DNA from: an uncultured Roseburia sp.
Lineage (GTDB): Bacteria; Bacillota; Clostridia; Lachnospirales; Lachnospiraceae
Direction: 5' to 3'
Length of the DNA: 64,000 nucleotides
Assembly: GCA_947642555.1 (NCBI GenBank)
Contig: CANRSX010000015.1
Location: 48,154 to 112,153, forward strand
Positions 25,901 to 37,577 of this stretch are shown piece by piece. The position numbers were made by a program, and so were the translations under genes. Numbering within the stretch: the first letter of the stretch is position 1; the number at the start of each line of letters is the position of its first letter. Below the pieces are notes generated by a model, which did no database searches, had not been told where the DNA came from, and saw only the letters and a program-made list of their open reading frames with translations.

Positions 25901-26715
25901 TGCTCCCGCTGTTCCTTGATCTCCTCCTCGATCTTCCCGGTCAGCTCTGCCACCCTCTCCTCATATTCGTCCGAATAGCAGAACATCTCACTGCCGCCCT
26001 CGATCAGAAGATACACGGCCGTATAGACCTCAAAGTCCGCCGCTTCCTCCCGCACAAACACCGTGCTCTCATCCGTGGAGGAACCCCGAAAGGAGATCAC
26101 ACCCTCTGTGTTATTGAAATCCTGCGGGTCGAGGACAATCCCCGTAATCACGTATTCCTGATGCAGGAAATTGTTCTCCTGTTCCTCGTCCTCATCTGTC
26201 GCATCGTCGTCTGTCGTATCAGTGTCTGTCTTATCCGCGTCATCATCCACGGAATCCTCCTCGATCCGGACCGTATCTCCGATCCCGCATCCGGTCTCGG
26301 AGACAAATTTCGGCGTGACCGCCATCTCATCGGTCTTCTCCGGAAACCGGCCCTCCATGAGGTACGGCAGATTGATCATATCCTCCCGGTATGTCCGCAC
26401 CAGCGCGCTTAAGCTCCTGTCGCCTACATACGACGTCACCGTCTCACTGTAGCTTCCCTCCGCCACAGCGATCCCCTCCAGCCCGGCCAGCGCCTCCACA
26501 TCCTCATCGGTCAGGCCCAGCGTGGAGACCACGCAGATGTCAGACAGACGCTGCGCATCCAGAAACGCATCCGCCGAATACCGCAGATCCAGGCAGGCCG
26601 CGCCAAGGCCGGTGAACATCATCACGCCGAGCGCCGTGATCAGGAGAATCGAGATAAATCGCTTCTTCCCCTTCCAGATCGCCCGCCAGATATCCTTTTT
26701 ATACGCCTTTCTCAT
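22960..26715 (-). CDS. MacB/FtsX-type ABC permease with long coiled-coil insertion
   Basis: 1251 residues, far longer than simple FtsX/MacB permeases. First helix at 19-41, then an extracellular region with an Asp-rich low-complexity patch (152-180), followed by a very long Glu/Asp-rich coiled coil (about 240-720) built of repeats such as DGEKELLDGE and LEDGRQELEDGRQ, interrupted by an Ala/Gln-rich segment. Four-helix FtsX core near 745-870, second FtsX core at the C-terminus (about 1120-1250). Similar coiled-coil permeases (YhgE/Pip-like and MacB-like) export lipids, peptides or work at the wall. Follows its ATPase by 17 bp. Confidence 0.85.
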   Translation of the reverse strand: MRKAYKKDIWRAIWKGKKRFISILLITALGVMMFTGLGAACLDLRYSADAFLDAQRLSDICVVSTLGLTDEDVEALAGLEGIAVAEGSYSETVTSYVGDRSLSALVRTYREDMINLPYLMEGRFPEKTDEMAVTPKFVSETGCGIGDTVRIEEDSVDDDADKTDTDTTDDDATDEDEEQENNFLHQEYVITGIVLDPQDFNNTEGVISFRGSSTDESTVFVREEAADFEVYTAVYLLIEGGSEMFCYSDEYEERVAELTGKIEEEIKEQREQARYDEITGEAYEKLGDARAEADEKLSDAKKELDDAQEEIDEGWQELNDGEQELLDGEKELADGEKELLDGEREAAEEIAKAREELADGYAQIEEGRAQLDQAMGGLLAGSDQLAAAKEELAAKEADAYAQLAAGRAALEENLAAAAGAKEELTGQLAAVTGMFAGGFPQAQWDAYVQALTEMYVPVIEEQLAAGAADAGSADASAPLPDAGMLPEHVQAAQQAFLAAFSQVTDPMKAGIDQQIAMLDPNIPEQAQQIAMLTAQKQQLEALPGQLLLLASGLGQVQATQQVLNGQLALLAEQEQTAKEQFAAAWQQIADNEQSILEGKQQIDSGYASLLLAREEIAKGEEELNRKEEEVRQELADGRKELEDGRQELEDGRQELEDARQELLDGEEELADGWEEYEEKRLEAEEELADAEREIADIDMTRWYVQDRTSLSAYANVVSDAGSIEAIGTVFPSLFLIVAVLISLTTITRMVEEDRGLIGTYKALGFTDMEIRRKYLRYALLAGTFGCLLGLFGGFVVLPEIIFIIFDVMYLLPEYAIRVNPVSGAAGSLLFIGGIVCATLAACRTELKQTPAALMRPKSPRSGSRVLLEYITPVWNRFSFLNKVTARNLFRYKKRLFMTVAGIMGCMALLLFGFAIKDSVTDLMPRQYEQVYRYDLMAVASDGDNETLLAYVTKDDQTEDVLNLMITSVKLINADGRAEKVQMFVIPEDADLSDYIRLESPDGRMLTLSDDGAFITQNAANILGLSPGDTAVLQDMDLKQAKLPVTEVVKHYLGNSVYLTEAAYEELFGEYEPNGVLVHFSEQCKDPSAYAKGLGEQDGVLSSVSTEELKEEFSSAFALINMLVYIVIVMSACLAFTVLFTLATTNISERNRELATIKVLGFFDREVHLYVDKETLILTVFGIILGVPLGYGFAQTLTYVLNMPSIYLAVSLHPVSYAMAAGISFGFALIVNLITDRMLDGIDPVEALKSIE

Positions 26716-26732
26716 CCCGCATCACTCTCCCG

Positions 26733-27434
26733 TCACCACTCAATCTCTGCAATCGGAACCGGATGGTCGCTGCATGTCATCTCCGTCACCTTCCCGCTCT
26801 TAAAACGGATCAGCCGGTCCGCCATCGGGGCCAGCGCGGAATTGTGCGTGATCAGAAGCACCGTGATGCCCTCCTTCCGGCAGGTATCCTGCAGCAGCTG
26901 CAGAATCTGCTTACCGGTGTTGTAATCGAGCGCTCCGGTCGGCTCGTCGCACAGCAGAAGCTTGGGATTCTTTGCGATCGCGCGCGCGATCGACACCCGC
27001 TGCTGCTCCCCGCCCGAGAGCTGCGCCGGGAAATTGCCCTTCCGGTCGGAAAGCCCCACCTTATCCAGCGTCTGCCCGGCGTCGAGCGAATCTTTACAAA
27101 CCTGCGCCGCCAGCTCGACATTTTCGAGCGCCGTCAGATTCGGCACCAGATTGTAAAACTGAAAGACAAATCCGATATCCGTGCGCCGGTAGCCCACCAG
27201 CTGCTTTTTATTGTACTTTGCGATATCGTTCCCGTCGACAATAATCTCGCCGGACGTCGGCGTATCCATCCCCCCGAGAATATTTAAAGCCGTCGTCTTC
27301 CCTGCCCCCGAGGAGCCTAAGATCACCGCCAGCTCCCCCTTTTCCACGATAAAATCCGCATCGTTTAACGCCAGGATCGACGTCTCGCCCATATTGTATT
27401 TTTTTGTAACATGACGAAATTCGATGTATGCCAT
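26733..27434 (-). CDS. ABC transporter ATPase (MacB/LolD type)
   Basis: 233 residues. Walker [10 protein letters not shown] (about 40-48), signature [14 protein letters not shown] (about 140), Walker [13 protein letters not shown]. Energises the adjacent coiled-coil permease. Start MAYIEF preceded by AAAGGAGGGACAGG; a longer frame has no ribosome site. Divergent from the TetR gene, which probably regulates it. Confidence 0.88.
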   Translation of the reverse strand: MAYIEFRHVTKKYNMGETSILALNDADFIVEKGELAVILGSSGAGKTTALNILGGMDTPTSGEIIVDGNDIAKYNKKQLVGYRRTDIGFVFQFYNLVPNLTALENVELAAQVCKDSLDAGQTLDKVGLSDRKGNFPAQLSGGEQQRVSIARAIAKNPKLLLCDEPTGALDYNTGKQILQLLQDTCRKEGITVLLITHNSALAPMADRLIRFKSGKVTEMTCSDHPVPIAEIEW

Positions 27435-27467
27435 TCCGCCTGTCCCTCCTTTTATCTTCCTGCTAAT

Positions 27468-27497
27468 ACTGTACCGCACCACCCCTTACGTGATCAA
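27468..27497 (-). promoter_or_regulatory. Probable promoter of the MacB-like operon
   Basis: Minus strand TTGATC (27497-27492), 18-bp spacer, TACAGT (27473-27468), 34 bp before the ATPase start. Confidence 0.4.
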
Positions 27498-27526
27498 TCA
27501 ACAGATTTTCTGAAACTGTTTAATAT

Positions 27527-27555
27527 TTGAAAACAACACGCTGTCGTGTTATACT
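27527..27555 (+). promoter_or_regulatory. tetR promoter with operator palindrome in the spacer
   Basis: TTGAAA (27527-27532), 17-bp spacer, TATACT (27550-27555). The spacer is filled by a perfect palindrome AACACG-CTGT-CGTGTT (27535-27550), a typical TetR-type operator placement for autorepression. Confidence 0.65.
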
Positions 27556-27633
27556 ATTATAAGTTCAGCCATCTTCTGCGAATGGCGCGTGCTGAACAGA
27601 CAATATTTTTCAACACAAGAAGGAGCCCCGCCC

Positions 27634-28188
27634 ATGAAAAAACAGCCGCAGATCACCGAGCAGACCAAAGCGAATCTCAGATCCGCCTTCTGGACGCTCT
27701 ACACCAGAAAGCCCATCGAAAAAATTTCCATCAAGGAAATCACCGACCTCGCCGGCTACAACCGCGGGACGTTTTATCTCTATTACAATGATGTCTACGA
27801 CCTGTTTTCCCAGATTGAGGAGGAGCTTCTGACGCGGATCCGGGAGGTGCTCGAAGTATCCATGCTGGAAAACGATACCTTCGACCTCTCCAGGCAGATG
27901 GAGGTGCTCTTAGAGCTGATGCAGACGCATTCCCACTACGCATCCGTCCTGCTAAGCGAAAACGGCGACCCGCATTTTGCGGGCCGCCTTAAGGAAATCA
28001 TACTGCCGGTGCTGGAACGCTATTTTATCCCCTCCGAGGGGCTGAGCGATTATCAGATGAAGCTCTTATCTGAATTTTATCTCTCCGGAATCCTGGCCGC
28101 CGTCAGCCACTGGATTGCCAGCCCGCAGATGTCGCTCCAGGAATTTTTAACGTTTATCATCGCAAAGGTATTCGGCCCTCACACCTGA
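27634..28188 (+). CDS. TetR/AcrR-family regulator
   Basis: 184 residues. N-terminal helix-turn-helix (about 20-60) reads ISIKEITDLAGYNRGTFYLYY, the classical TetR recognition helix; the C-terminus has the TetR_C-like ligand fold (YLSGILAAVSHWI). Start MKKQPQ preceded by AAGGAG; an upstream in-frame start lacks a site. Divergent from the MacB-like ABC operon and convergent with the Bce-type permease gene, overlapping it by 10 bp. Likely represses the ABC operon and itself through the palindrome in its promoter. Confidence 0.85.
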   Translation: MKKQPQITEQTKANLRSAFWTLYTRKPIEKISIKEITDLAGYNRGTFYLYYNDVYDLFSQIEEELLTRIREVLEVSMLENDTFDLSRQMEVLLELMQTHSHYASVLLSENGDPHFAGRLKEIILPVLERYFIPSEGLSDYQMKLLSEFYLSGILAAVSHWIASPQMSLQEFLTFIIAKVFGPHT

Positions 28189-30209
28189 TTTCCCACGATC
28201 TTATAATAGGTGCGGGAGGTCAGGAGAAATACCGCCAGGTAAATGATTCCGAAGATCAGCGCCGTCCCCGCCACGCACCATGCAAAGAGCCGGACATTCG
28301 TCAGGCTGATCGCCTCGAGCATCAGCGTGATCATGGGAAACGCCATCGCCACATGGATGACCGCCGCCACAAGCGGCAGGAAAAATACGGTGAGCACCTG
28401 GGAGCGGATCGCGTGCTTTACCTCCGCGCTGCTCATCCCGACCTTCTGCATGATCGCGAAGCGTTCCTTGTCCTCATACCCCTCCGAGATCTGCTTGTAA
28501 AAAATGATCAGCACGGTCACCATCAGAAACATCAGGCCCAGGAACAGTCCCAGGAAAAACATGCCGCCATACAGCGCGTATGCGCCGTAACGGTTCTGCG
28601 CCCTTCCGGTAACCTTAGACCATTTGTATCCATAGACGCTCTGTGCATTTGTCTCCTCCCAGCTGCTCACAGCCTCCGCCAGCGCATTCTCGGCCGTGAT
28701 CTTTTCCTCATTTGTCCCGTCCGTCTCAAGCGACATCTCATAGACAAACCGGGGATCCACGCGTTCCTGGTCCCAGTTTTCCCGGAACACGCCAAACAGC
28801 TCATTCATCGCCGTCTCATCCGGCAGCACGAGACAGCAGGTACCGCTCATCAGCGAAAGCTGTCCTTCCGCATCCATGGGCAGTGTCAGATTTTTCTTTA
28901 CTGTATACGCCATACCTTCCACGTTGATCGTGTCTTCCTCGTAAAGCGGATTCGCCGCAACCGCAGCCTCACCCGGCAGAAGCTCACATCCCAGCGGTTC
29001 CCCGGTATATGCCTCATAGCCCTCCGGGGTCAGCAGCTTTAAGATCGTTATCTGGTCAGAATCATAATCGCTTCCTGATTTCCGTAAAGTAAGGTCCGTC
29101 CCCTGCCTTAACACGGTAAAATTCGCATACAGGCAGCCTTTCTCTATAAGGATCGTCCGCCCGGACGCGGCGAGGGAATCCCTCACAACGCCGGATACCG
29201 CATCCTTCTGCTCCGGGAGCTCCGAAAAATAAGTATCCACGGAAATCTCCTCCGGGTACATCCCGATCAGGGAATCCTCCATTCCCGCATACATCGCGAC
29301 GGTTGTCGACACCGTTACCAGCACCATGGTGGAAAGGATGCAGATATTGGCAAGCCCCACCGCGTTCTGTTTCATCCGGTAAATCATGCCGGAGACCGTC
29401 GTAAAATGCCGCGGCCGGTAATAATAGCCCTTATTTTTCCGAAGCAGCTTTAGAAACGCGATGCTCCCGGCCGTAAACAGACAGTAGGTGCCTGCGATCA
29501 CGAGCAGCACCGCCACAAAAAACATGAGGATCGCGTTCATCGCGTCGCGGACCGTCAGCGCGATATAATAGCCCCCGCCGAGCGTTGCAAGTCCGATTAT
29601 GGTCATCAGAAGCTTTGTCTTCGGCTCGCGCTCCCCGGCATTCGACCCGTGCAGCAGCTCGATCGGATTGGACAGCTTCATCTGCATCAGGTTATAGAGC
29701 AGCGACGCTCCGTAGATCAGCAGAAACAGCTTTACGGTATTCGCGTACGCCGTGGCCGAGATATAAAACGGGATGCTCTGTTCCACCTGCATCAGACGAT
29801 ACAGCAGCATGGTCAGAAACTTCTGAAACAGGATCCCGAACGCCAGCCCGCCGCTGATAGAGACAACCGCCGTAAAGAGCGTCTCCAGAAACAGCACCTT
29901 CGCGATATGTTTTTTCTCCATGCCAAGGATATTGTAGACGCCAAGCTCTTTTTTTCTTCTTTTTATGATAAAGCTGTTGGTGTAAAACAGAAAAATACTG
30001 ACAAAGACGCCGATCACAAAAACGCCCAGCGCCAGGATCAGCGCGATCTCCGCGCCGCCCGTCATTTTGGCCAGTCCCGGATTATCCACCATCGCCAGCA
30101 CCAGGTAAAACATGGCCGCCGACAGCATCCCGGTCAGCAGATAGGGCAGATAAAACCGGTGATTATTTTTTATATTGATCTTTGCCAGCCTTCCGTATAA
30201 TCGTGTCAT
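28179..30209 (-). CDS. BceB-type ABC permease (antimicrobial peptide resistance)
   Basis: 676 residues with the BceB/VraG layout: first helix near 20-45, FtsX-like block with the signature KRRKKELGVYNILGMEKKHI (about 85-105), a middle helix group, a large extracellular domain (about 310-530), and a C-terminal FtsX block ending in helices near 560-665. Such permeases remove or detach bacitracin- or lantibiotic-type peptides and signal to a Bce kinase. Start MTRLYG has AAAGGAGAGGATC upstream. Follows its ATPase by 14 bp. Confidence 0.88.
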   Translation of the reverse strand: MTRLYGRLAKINIKNNHRFYLPYLLTGMLSAAMFYLVLAMVDNPGLAKMTGGAEIALILALGVFVIGVFVSIFLFYTNSFIIKRRKKELGVYNILGMEKKHIAKVLFLETLFTAVVSISGGLAFGILFQKFLTMLLYRLMQVEQSIPFYISATAYANTVKLFLLIYGASLLYNLMQMKLSNPIELLHGSNAGEREPKTKLLMTIIGLATLGGGYYIALTVRDAMNAILMFFVAVLLVIAGTYCLFTAGSIAFLKLLRKNKGYYYRPRHFTTVSGMIYRMKQNAVGLANICILSTMVLVTVSTTVAMYAGMEDSLIGMYPEEISVDTYFSELPEQKDAVSGVVRDSLAASGRTILIEKGCLYANFTVLRQGTDLTLRKSGSDYDSDQITILKLLTPEGYEAYTGEPLGCELLPGEAAVAANPLYEEDTINVEGMAYTVKKNLTLPMDAEGQLSLMSGTCCLVLPDETAMNELFGVFRENWDQERVDPRFVYEMSLETDGTNEEKITAENALAEAVSSWEETNAQSVYGYKWSKVTGRAQNRYGAYALYGGMFFLGLFLGLMFLMVTVLIIFYKQISEGYEDKERFAIMQKVGMSSAEVKHAIRSQVLTVFFLPLVAAVIHVAMAFPMITLMLEAISLTNVRLFAWCVAGTALIFGIIYLAVFLLTSRTYYKIVGNQV

Positions 30210-30223
30210 GATCCTCTCCTTTC

Positions 30224-31027
30224 TCACGCCGTGACGGGTACTCCTGCCGCCGGGACGGCCTGCCCGGCGGCGGGAGCTCCGGTCGTCAGGATCGTCAGCG
30301 CATCGGAAATCCTTGTGTAAAGCTCGTCATTTGTCATATTGCCGCGATAGAGCTGGTGGAACACCTCGCCGTCCTTGATGAAGAGCACACGCTTCGCATG
30401 GCTTGCCGCCTTAACGGAATGCGTGACCATCAGAATCGTCTGTCCGTCCTCATTGATCCCGCTAAACATGCGAAGCAGGCTGTCCGTTGCCTTCGAGTCG
30501 AGCGCCCCGGTCGGCTCATCCGCCAGAATCAGCTGCGGGTTTGTGATCAGCGCCCGCGCAACCGCTGTCCGCTGCTTCTGTCCGCCGGATACCTCATACG
30601 GAAATTTATCGAGAAGCTCCGCGATGCCGAGCTTCTTTGTCACCGGAGCAAGCCGCGTCATCATCTCCCGCACCGGCGTGCCGGAAAGCACAAGCGGCAG
30701 GAGAATATTGTCCTTTAAGGAAAAGTTATCCAGGAGGTTAAAATCCTGAAATACAAAGCCCAGATTATTCCGCCGGAACTCCGAGAGCTCCTTCTCCCGG
30801 ATCGTCACGATGTTTTTGCCGTTTAACAGCACCTCGCCGCCGGTCGGCTTATCGAGCGCCGCTAAGATATTGAGCAGCGTGGTCTTTCCGGATCCGGACT
30901 CCCCCATGATTGCCACATACTCCCCTTTTTCCACGGAAAAATTTAGGTTTGAGAGCGCCTGCACCTGGTTGCCGCCAAAGCGCGTTGTATATACCTTCTT
31001 TACGTTTTTTACCTCTAAAATCGTCAT
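30224..31027 (-). CDS. BceA-type ABC ATPase
   Basis: 267 residues. Walker A GESGSGKTT near 40, signature SGGQKQRTAVARAL near 145, Walker [14 protein letters not shown], and H-loop MVTHSVKAASHAKR. A short Ala/Pro/Gly tail (about 20 residues) extends beyond the usual end. Start MTILEV preceded by GGAGGGATAGG. Lies 4 bp after a small membrane protein gene and 14 bp before the permease gene. Confidence 0.88.
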   Translation of the reverse strand: MTILEVKNVKKVYTTRFGGNQVQALSNLNFSVEKGEYVAIMGESGSGKTTLLNILAALDKPTGGEVLLNGKNIVTIREKELSEFRRNNLGFVFQDFNLLDNFSLKDNILLPLVLSGTPVREMMTRLAPVTKKLGIAELLDKFPYEVSGGQKQRTAVARALITNPQLILADEPTGALDSKATDSLLRMFSGINEDGQTILMVTHSVKAASHAKRVLFIKDGEVFHQLYRGNMTNDELYTRISDALTILTTGAPAAGQAVPAAGVPVTA

Positions 31028-31031
31028 ATTC

Positions 31032-31184
31032 CTATCCCTCCTGCTCCTTTCCTGCCATAAGCTTTTTCCTCCTGCACGCCCTGCCCTTTGCCCGCAGGAT
31101 GTGATACGCTGCCAGCAGAATACATGCCGTGAGCACAAGCTTTGTCCATACTCCTGTTTTTATCGCATTCACCTTTTCTTCCAT
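31032..31184 (-). CDS. Small single-pass membrane protein of the Bce-type operon
   Basis: 50 residues. Short charged N-terminus, one hydrophobic helix (about 14-30; KLVLTACILLAAYHIL), then a strongly basic tail (RAKGRACRRKKLMAGK). ATG preceded by GGAGGTAG at the right distance, and only 4 bp from bceA, so it is very likely translated with it. No family recognised; it could be an accessory or stabilising subunit of the transporter. Confidence 0.65.
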   Translation of the reverse strand: MEEKVNAIKTGVWTKLVLTACILLAAYHILRAKGRACRRKKLMAGKEQEG

Positions 31185-31252
31185 GACTTCTACCTCCGTT
31201 CTGTCCGTCTTAGTCTGTGCTGTTCTCTCTGAACTGTAACCAGTATAACAAA

Positions 31253-31294
31253 ACGGGGAAAGGTAAGCCATCGATTCTGCTTACATTTCCCCGT
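31253..31294 (-). terminator. Terminator of the lac-type operon, next to the Bce promoter
   Basis: 16-bp arms (15 matches) around a ten-base loop, followed on the minus strand by TTTGTTATACT. The TATACT may also be the -10 box for the small-protein/bce operon. A second smaller hairpin (ATCTTAC/GTAAGAT) lies at 31298-31317. Confidence 0.7.
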
Positions 31295-31322
31295 CTGATC
31301 TTACAGATTGGTAAGATTGCCG

Positions 31323-32720
31323 TTATGCTGCGCTGCGCAGTTTTTCATTCGCCCCCTCCACATTCATCCGCGAGAGGATCAGCGTGATCAGGAAGCTGAT
31401 GATCATCGGAAGCCACAGATACATAAAATACAGCATCCGGATACAGGACTCCGGCTGTACCGCCGCGGCCTCGACGAATCCGCCCGCGGCGAGCATCCAG
31501 CCCGCGATCGCCGTCCCCAGACCGCCGCCGAGCTTCACGCCCAGCGAGGTACAGGAGTACATCGTGCCGTCCACCCTTTTGTGCTTTGTCAGCCAGGTGT
31601 ATTCCGAGCAGGAGGCGATCACCGCGTTCATATCGCCCTGCCACGGTCCCTGGCCGAGCGCTGCCACACCGGTAAAGAGCAGCATCAGCGGCAGGTTCCC
31701 GAGATAGCCGGCCACAACCACCAGAGCGCGGCCCGCAGTCCCCAGCATGTAGCCTCTCAGGTTCAGCTTATACATGCCCTTCCACCTTGCGACCAGCGCC
31801 GGCGTCGCCAGAAGTGCCACAATGATCGGGATATTGATCGCCCAGGAAAAGACGCCGAAGAGATTCTCATTTCCCAGGACATACGTCATATAGTAGATTC
31901 CCATCCCAAGCATCGCGCTGTAGATCTGCTGTAAGATATATACGCCGCAGATCATCAGATAGTATTTATTGGCGATCAGAAGCTTTGCCGCGTCCGCAAG
32001 GCCGTATTTTTCTTCCGTCTTCCCGGCCGCCTCTGATCCCGCCTGCTCCCCGGATCCGGTAAGCCCCGGCGCAGCCTCCCTTAATTCCTCCTCCGGAAGC
32101 TCTTTCACCGAGAGCACGGATAACGTATTGACGATCAGTCCGGTCAGCGCATAGATGACGGCGACCGTCCGCCAGCCGGACGCCCCTCCTCCCAGGGCCG
32201 ACACCGCCCCGATCGTGACCGACTGGATCAGAAGGCTTGTCGCAAACGCGAAGATAAACCGGCAGGAGCCCATCTGCACACGCTCCTTACTGTTTTTCGT
32301 CACCAGCGTCGTCAGCGCGGAATACGCGATATTATTTGCCGTATAAAACACTGCGTTTAACATCGTGTACGCGATAAAAAACCAGGCGTACTGCGCCGTT
32401 TTCCCCAGGTCGGCCGGAATCGCGAAGATCGCGGCCAGCGTGACGGCGCAGCCGATATACCCGTAGAGCATCCACGGCCTGGCTTTTCCCATCCGGCTCT
32501 TCGTCTTATCGATCATTGCGCCGAAAAAGATATCCGTCACCCCGTCAAACACCTTGGAGGCCGCGATCAGCGTTCCCACCACCCCGGGGTTTAAGCCGAC
32601 CGTGTTGGTCAGGTAAATCATCACGAACGATGAAAGAAACGCATATACCACGTTGCCCGCGATATCCCCGGAGCCGTAGCCGAGTTTATTGTACCATTTT
32701 AAATATGTCCTCTCCTGCAT
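31323..32720 (-). CDS. GPH-family sugar:cation symporter
   Basis: 465 residues, about 12 helices. The family signature is visible early: KLGYGSGDIAGNVVY (about 11-25) and DKTKSRMGKARPW (about 69-81). GPH transporters (melibiose/lactose/xyloside type) import disaccharides with Na+ or H+. Start MQERTY has AAAGGAGGGG upstream. Directly follows the beta-galactosidase gene (17 bp), so lactose or another galactoside is the likely cargo. The cytoplasmic loop near 220-245 is unusually Glu/Gly-rich. Confidence 0.85.
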   Translation of the reverse strand: MQERTYLKWYNKLGYGSGDIAGNVVYAFLSSFVMIYLTNTVGLNPGVVGTLIAASKVFDGVTDIFFGAMIDKTKSRMGKARPWMLYGYIGCAVTLAAIFAIPADLGKTAQYAWFFIAYTMLNAVFYTANNIAYSALTTLVTKNSKERVQMGSCRFIFAFATSLLIQSVTIGAVSALGGGASGWRTVAVIYALTGLIVNTLSVLSVKELPEEELREAAPGLTGSGEQAGSEAAGKTEEKYGLADAAKLLIANKYYLMICGVYILQQIYSAMLGMGIYYMTYVLGNENLFGVFSWAINIPIIVALLATPALVARWKGMYKLNLRGYMLGTAGRALVVVAGYLGNLPLMLLFTGVAALGQGPWQGDMNAVIASCSEYTWLTKHKRVDGTMYSCTSLGVKLGGGLGTAIAGWMLAAGGFVEAAAVQPESCIRMLYFMYLWLPMIISFLITLILSRMNVEGANEKLRSAA

Positions 32721-32737
32721 CAGAATCCCCTCCTTTA

Positions 32738-35869
<3,132 letters not shown>

Positions 35870-35871
35870 TT

Positions 35872-35877
35872 ATTATA
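35872..35877 (-). promoter_or_regulatory. lacZ -10 box (activator-dependent promoter)
   Basis: TATAAT on the minus strand, 45 bp before the lacZ start. The -35 region has no recognisable hexamer, which fits activation by the divergent AraC protein. Confidence 0.45.
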
Positions 35878-35910
35878 GTAAGAACACCCCGCGCCGACCA
35901 TAAACAGCAT

Positions 35911-35939
35911 TAGACAAAACATGCACAAAATGATACACT
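35911..35939 (+). promoter_or_regulatory. Promoter of the divergent AraC gene
   Basis: TAGACA (35911-35916), 17-bp spacer, TACACT (35934-35939), 35 bp before the chosen start. Confidence 0.55.
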
Positions 35940-35973
35940 TATGGCATACTTTTCAGGAAGGGAGACAGCTGCC

Positions 35974-36840
35974 ATGTATATCAACACTGCCTATCTCAAT
36001 CATTCCCTGGTTGACTTTATGGACAAAAGCAAACCTCTCATCGTGGGAAGCTGCGGGACCTATCATCTCTACACGCTTCCAAAGCTCCCCACGCACCGTC
36101 CCAAGGGACGTCTGGATTTTCAGCTTCTGTATATCGTGTCCGGAAAAGCACATTTTTATTTTGATAAAAGCGAGACCGATACGATCGTGACCGCCGGGCA
36201 TATGGTGCTGTACCGACCGAAGGAACCGCAGCGCTATGTGTACTACGGAGAAGAGGGGACAGAAGTGTACTGGGTTCATTTTACCGGGAAAAACGTCAGG
36301 CAGCTGTTAAAAAGCTACGGGATCACGGACGACATGCGAGTGATCCCCACCGGCACCTCCCTGGTCTATGCCGGACTGTTTAAGCAGATGATCTTTGAGC
36401 TGCAGCGCTGTCAGGATCACTACCCGGAAGCGCTGACCCTGCTGCTGCGCCACCTGTTCATCCGGATCCATCGGGAACTCACGCGCGACCACACGCGCAG
36501 GAATGAATTTCTCGACACGGAGATGGAGCTGGCCATGCAGTATTTTAATGAACATTATAATCAGGAAATCAATATCGAAGCGTACGCGGCGGACCGCGGC
36601 ATGAGCGTGAGCTGGTTTATCCGCAGCTTTAAGCAGTATACCCACACCACGCCCATGCAGTATCTCGTCGCCAGACGCGTAAATAACGCACAGATGTTAT
36701 TAGAAACTACAAATTACAGCATTACAACTATCGCTTCCATCGTGGGATATGACAATCCGCTCTACTTCAGCCGTATCTTTCACAGACAGAAAGGCGTATC
36801 GCCCTCCGAATACCGGAAGCAGGGGCTTCCCGGCACATGA
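35974..36840 (+). CDS. AraC-family regulator of the lac-type operon
   Basis: 288 residues. N-terminal cupin-like sensing domain (about 20-150) with a beta-strand pattern LLYIVSGKAHFYF; two C-terminal helix-turn-helix motifs (about 185-285; ITTIASIVGYDNPLYFSRIF). Start MYINTAY has GGGAG nine bases upstream. Divergent from lacZ across 146 bp; likely a galactoside-responsive activator. An upstream in-frame start (35941) would fall on the predicted transcription start region. Confidence 0.85.
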   Translation: MYINTAYLNHSLVDFMDKSKPLIVGSCGTYHLYTLPKLPTHRPKGRLDFQLLYIVSGKAHFYFDKSETDTIVTAGHMVLYRPKEPQRYVYYGEEGTEVYWVHFTGKNVRQLLKSYGITDDMRVIPTGTSLVYAGLFKQMIFELQRCQDHYPEALTLLLRHLFIRIHRELTRDHTRRNEFLDTEMELAMQYFNEHYNQEINIEAYAADRGMSVSWFIRSFKQYTHTTPMQYLVARRVNNAQMLLETTNYSITTIASIVGYDNPLYFSRIFHRQKGVSPSEYRKQGLPGT

Positions 36841-36926
36841 TTTCGGATGCCGGGGCAGGGACGCCTGCCAGGGGAGACGGCCTGCCCGCTCTGCCATGCA
36901 GTCCGTCTTCCCTCACCGGCAGTCCC

Positions 36927-37577
36927 TCACATCACCTTCTGAAGGCCCTTCATCTGCGCCCGCTTCGCCAGCGGAAACCGGTAGATCAGAAGCGAGATCA
37001 CATACTCGAAAAGCGCACCGGTCAGAATCATCAGAACGCCGATCCCCACAGCCGCCCCGTACGGCAGGGCGTCAAAGAACGCGCGCACGGACTCATCCGC
37101 CAGCCGGAGAAACTGAAGCCGTCCAATCCCTCCGTAGAAGATAAAAAAGCCGATCGTCGATGCAAGAAAGAATTTATATGCGGTCCCCGCGTAAATCAGA
37201 ATCGAGAAGGCACACAGCGCGCCGATCAGAAGTCCGCTCTTTGCCGTCCCCTCGTTCCTGTGCCCGAATGCGAGCGCTGACATCAGCAGAAAGAGCGGAA
37301 TCGCAATCGCGGCGTTTACCAGCACGGGAACCGTGGTCTGCATTTCCTTTTTGCGCGGCGAGGTCCCGATCATATCCGAGACGCTCAGGGAATAGATCAG
37401 CTGCGCCGGCCAGATCACGACAAGCATCATAAAGAACGAGGGCATCGAAAGATCGCCGAACGGCACCAGATTCATCAGCAGTCCGACCACAAAAAACAGG
37501 CCCATTCCGATCAGACTGCTCTTTAAGCCGAAGCAGTACCGCAGCATTCGAAATCCCAGTTTAATCTTTTTTATCAT
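36927..37577 (-). CDS. ABC-2-like membrane protein
   Basis: 216 residues with about six hydrophobic helices and a charged loop after helix 3 (GTSPRKKEMQTTVP). No catalytic motif. Last gene of a GntR-ABC operon; the start overlaps the end of the upstream permease gene by 17 bp and has AAAGGAGAG. Probably the second transmembrane subunit of the exporter. Confidence 0.7.
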   Translation of the reverse strand: MIKKIKLGFRMLRYCFGLKSSLIGMGLFFVVGLLMNLVPFGDLSMPSFFMMLVVIWPAQLIYSLSVSDMIGTSPRKKEMQTTVPVLVNAAIAIPLFLLMSALAFGHRNEGTAKSGLLIGALCAFSILIYAGTAYKFFLASTIGFFIFYGGIGRLQFLRLADESVRAFFDALPYGAAVGIGVLMILTGALFEYVISLLIYRFPLAKRAQMKGLQKVM

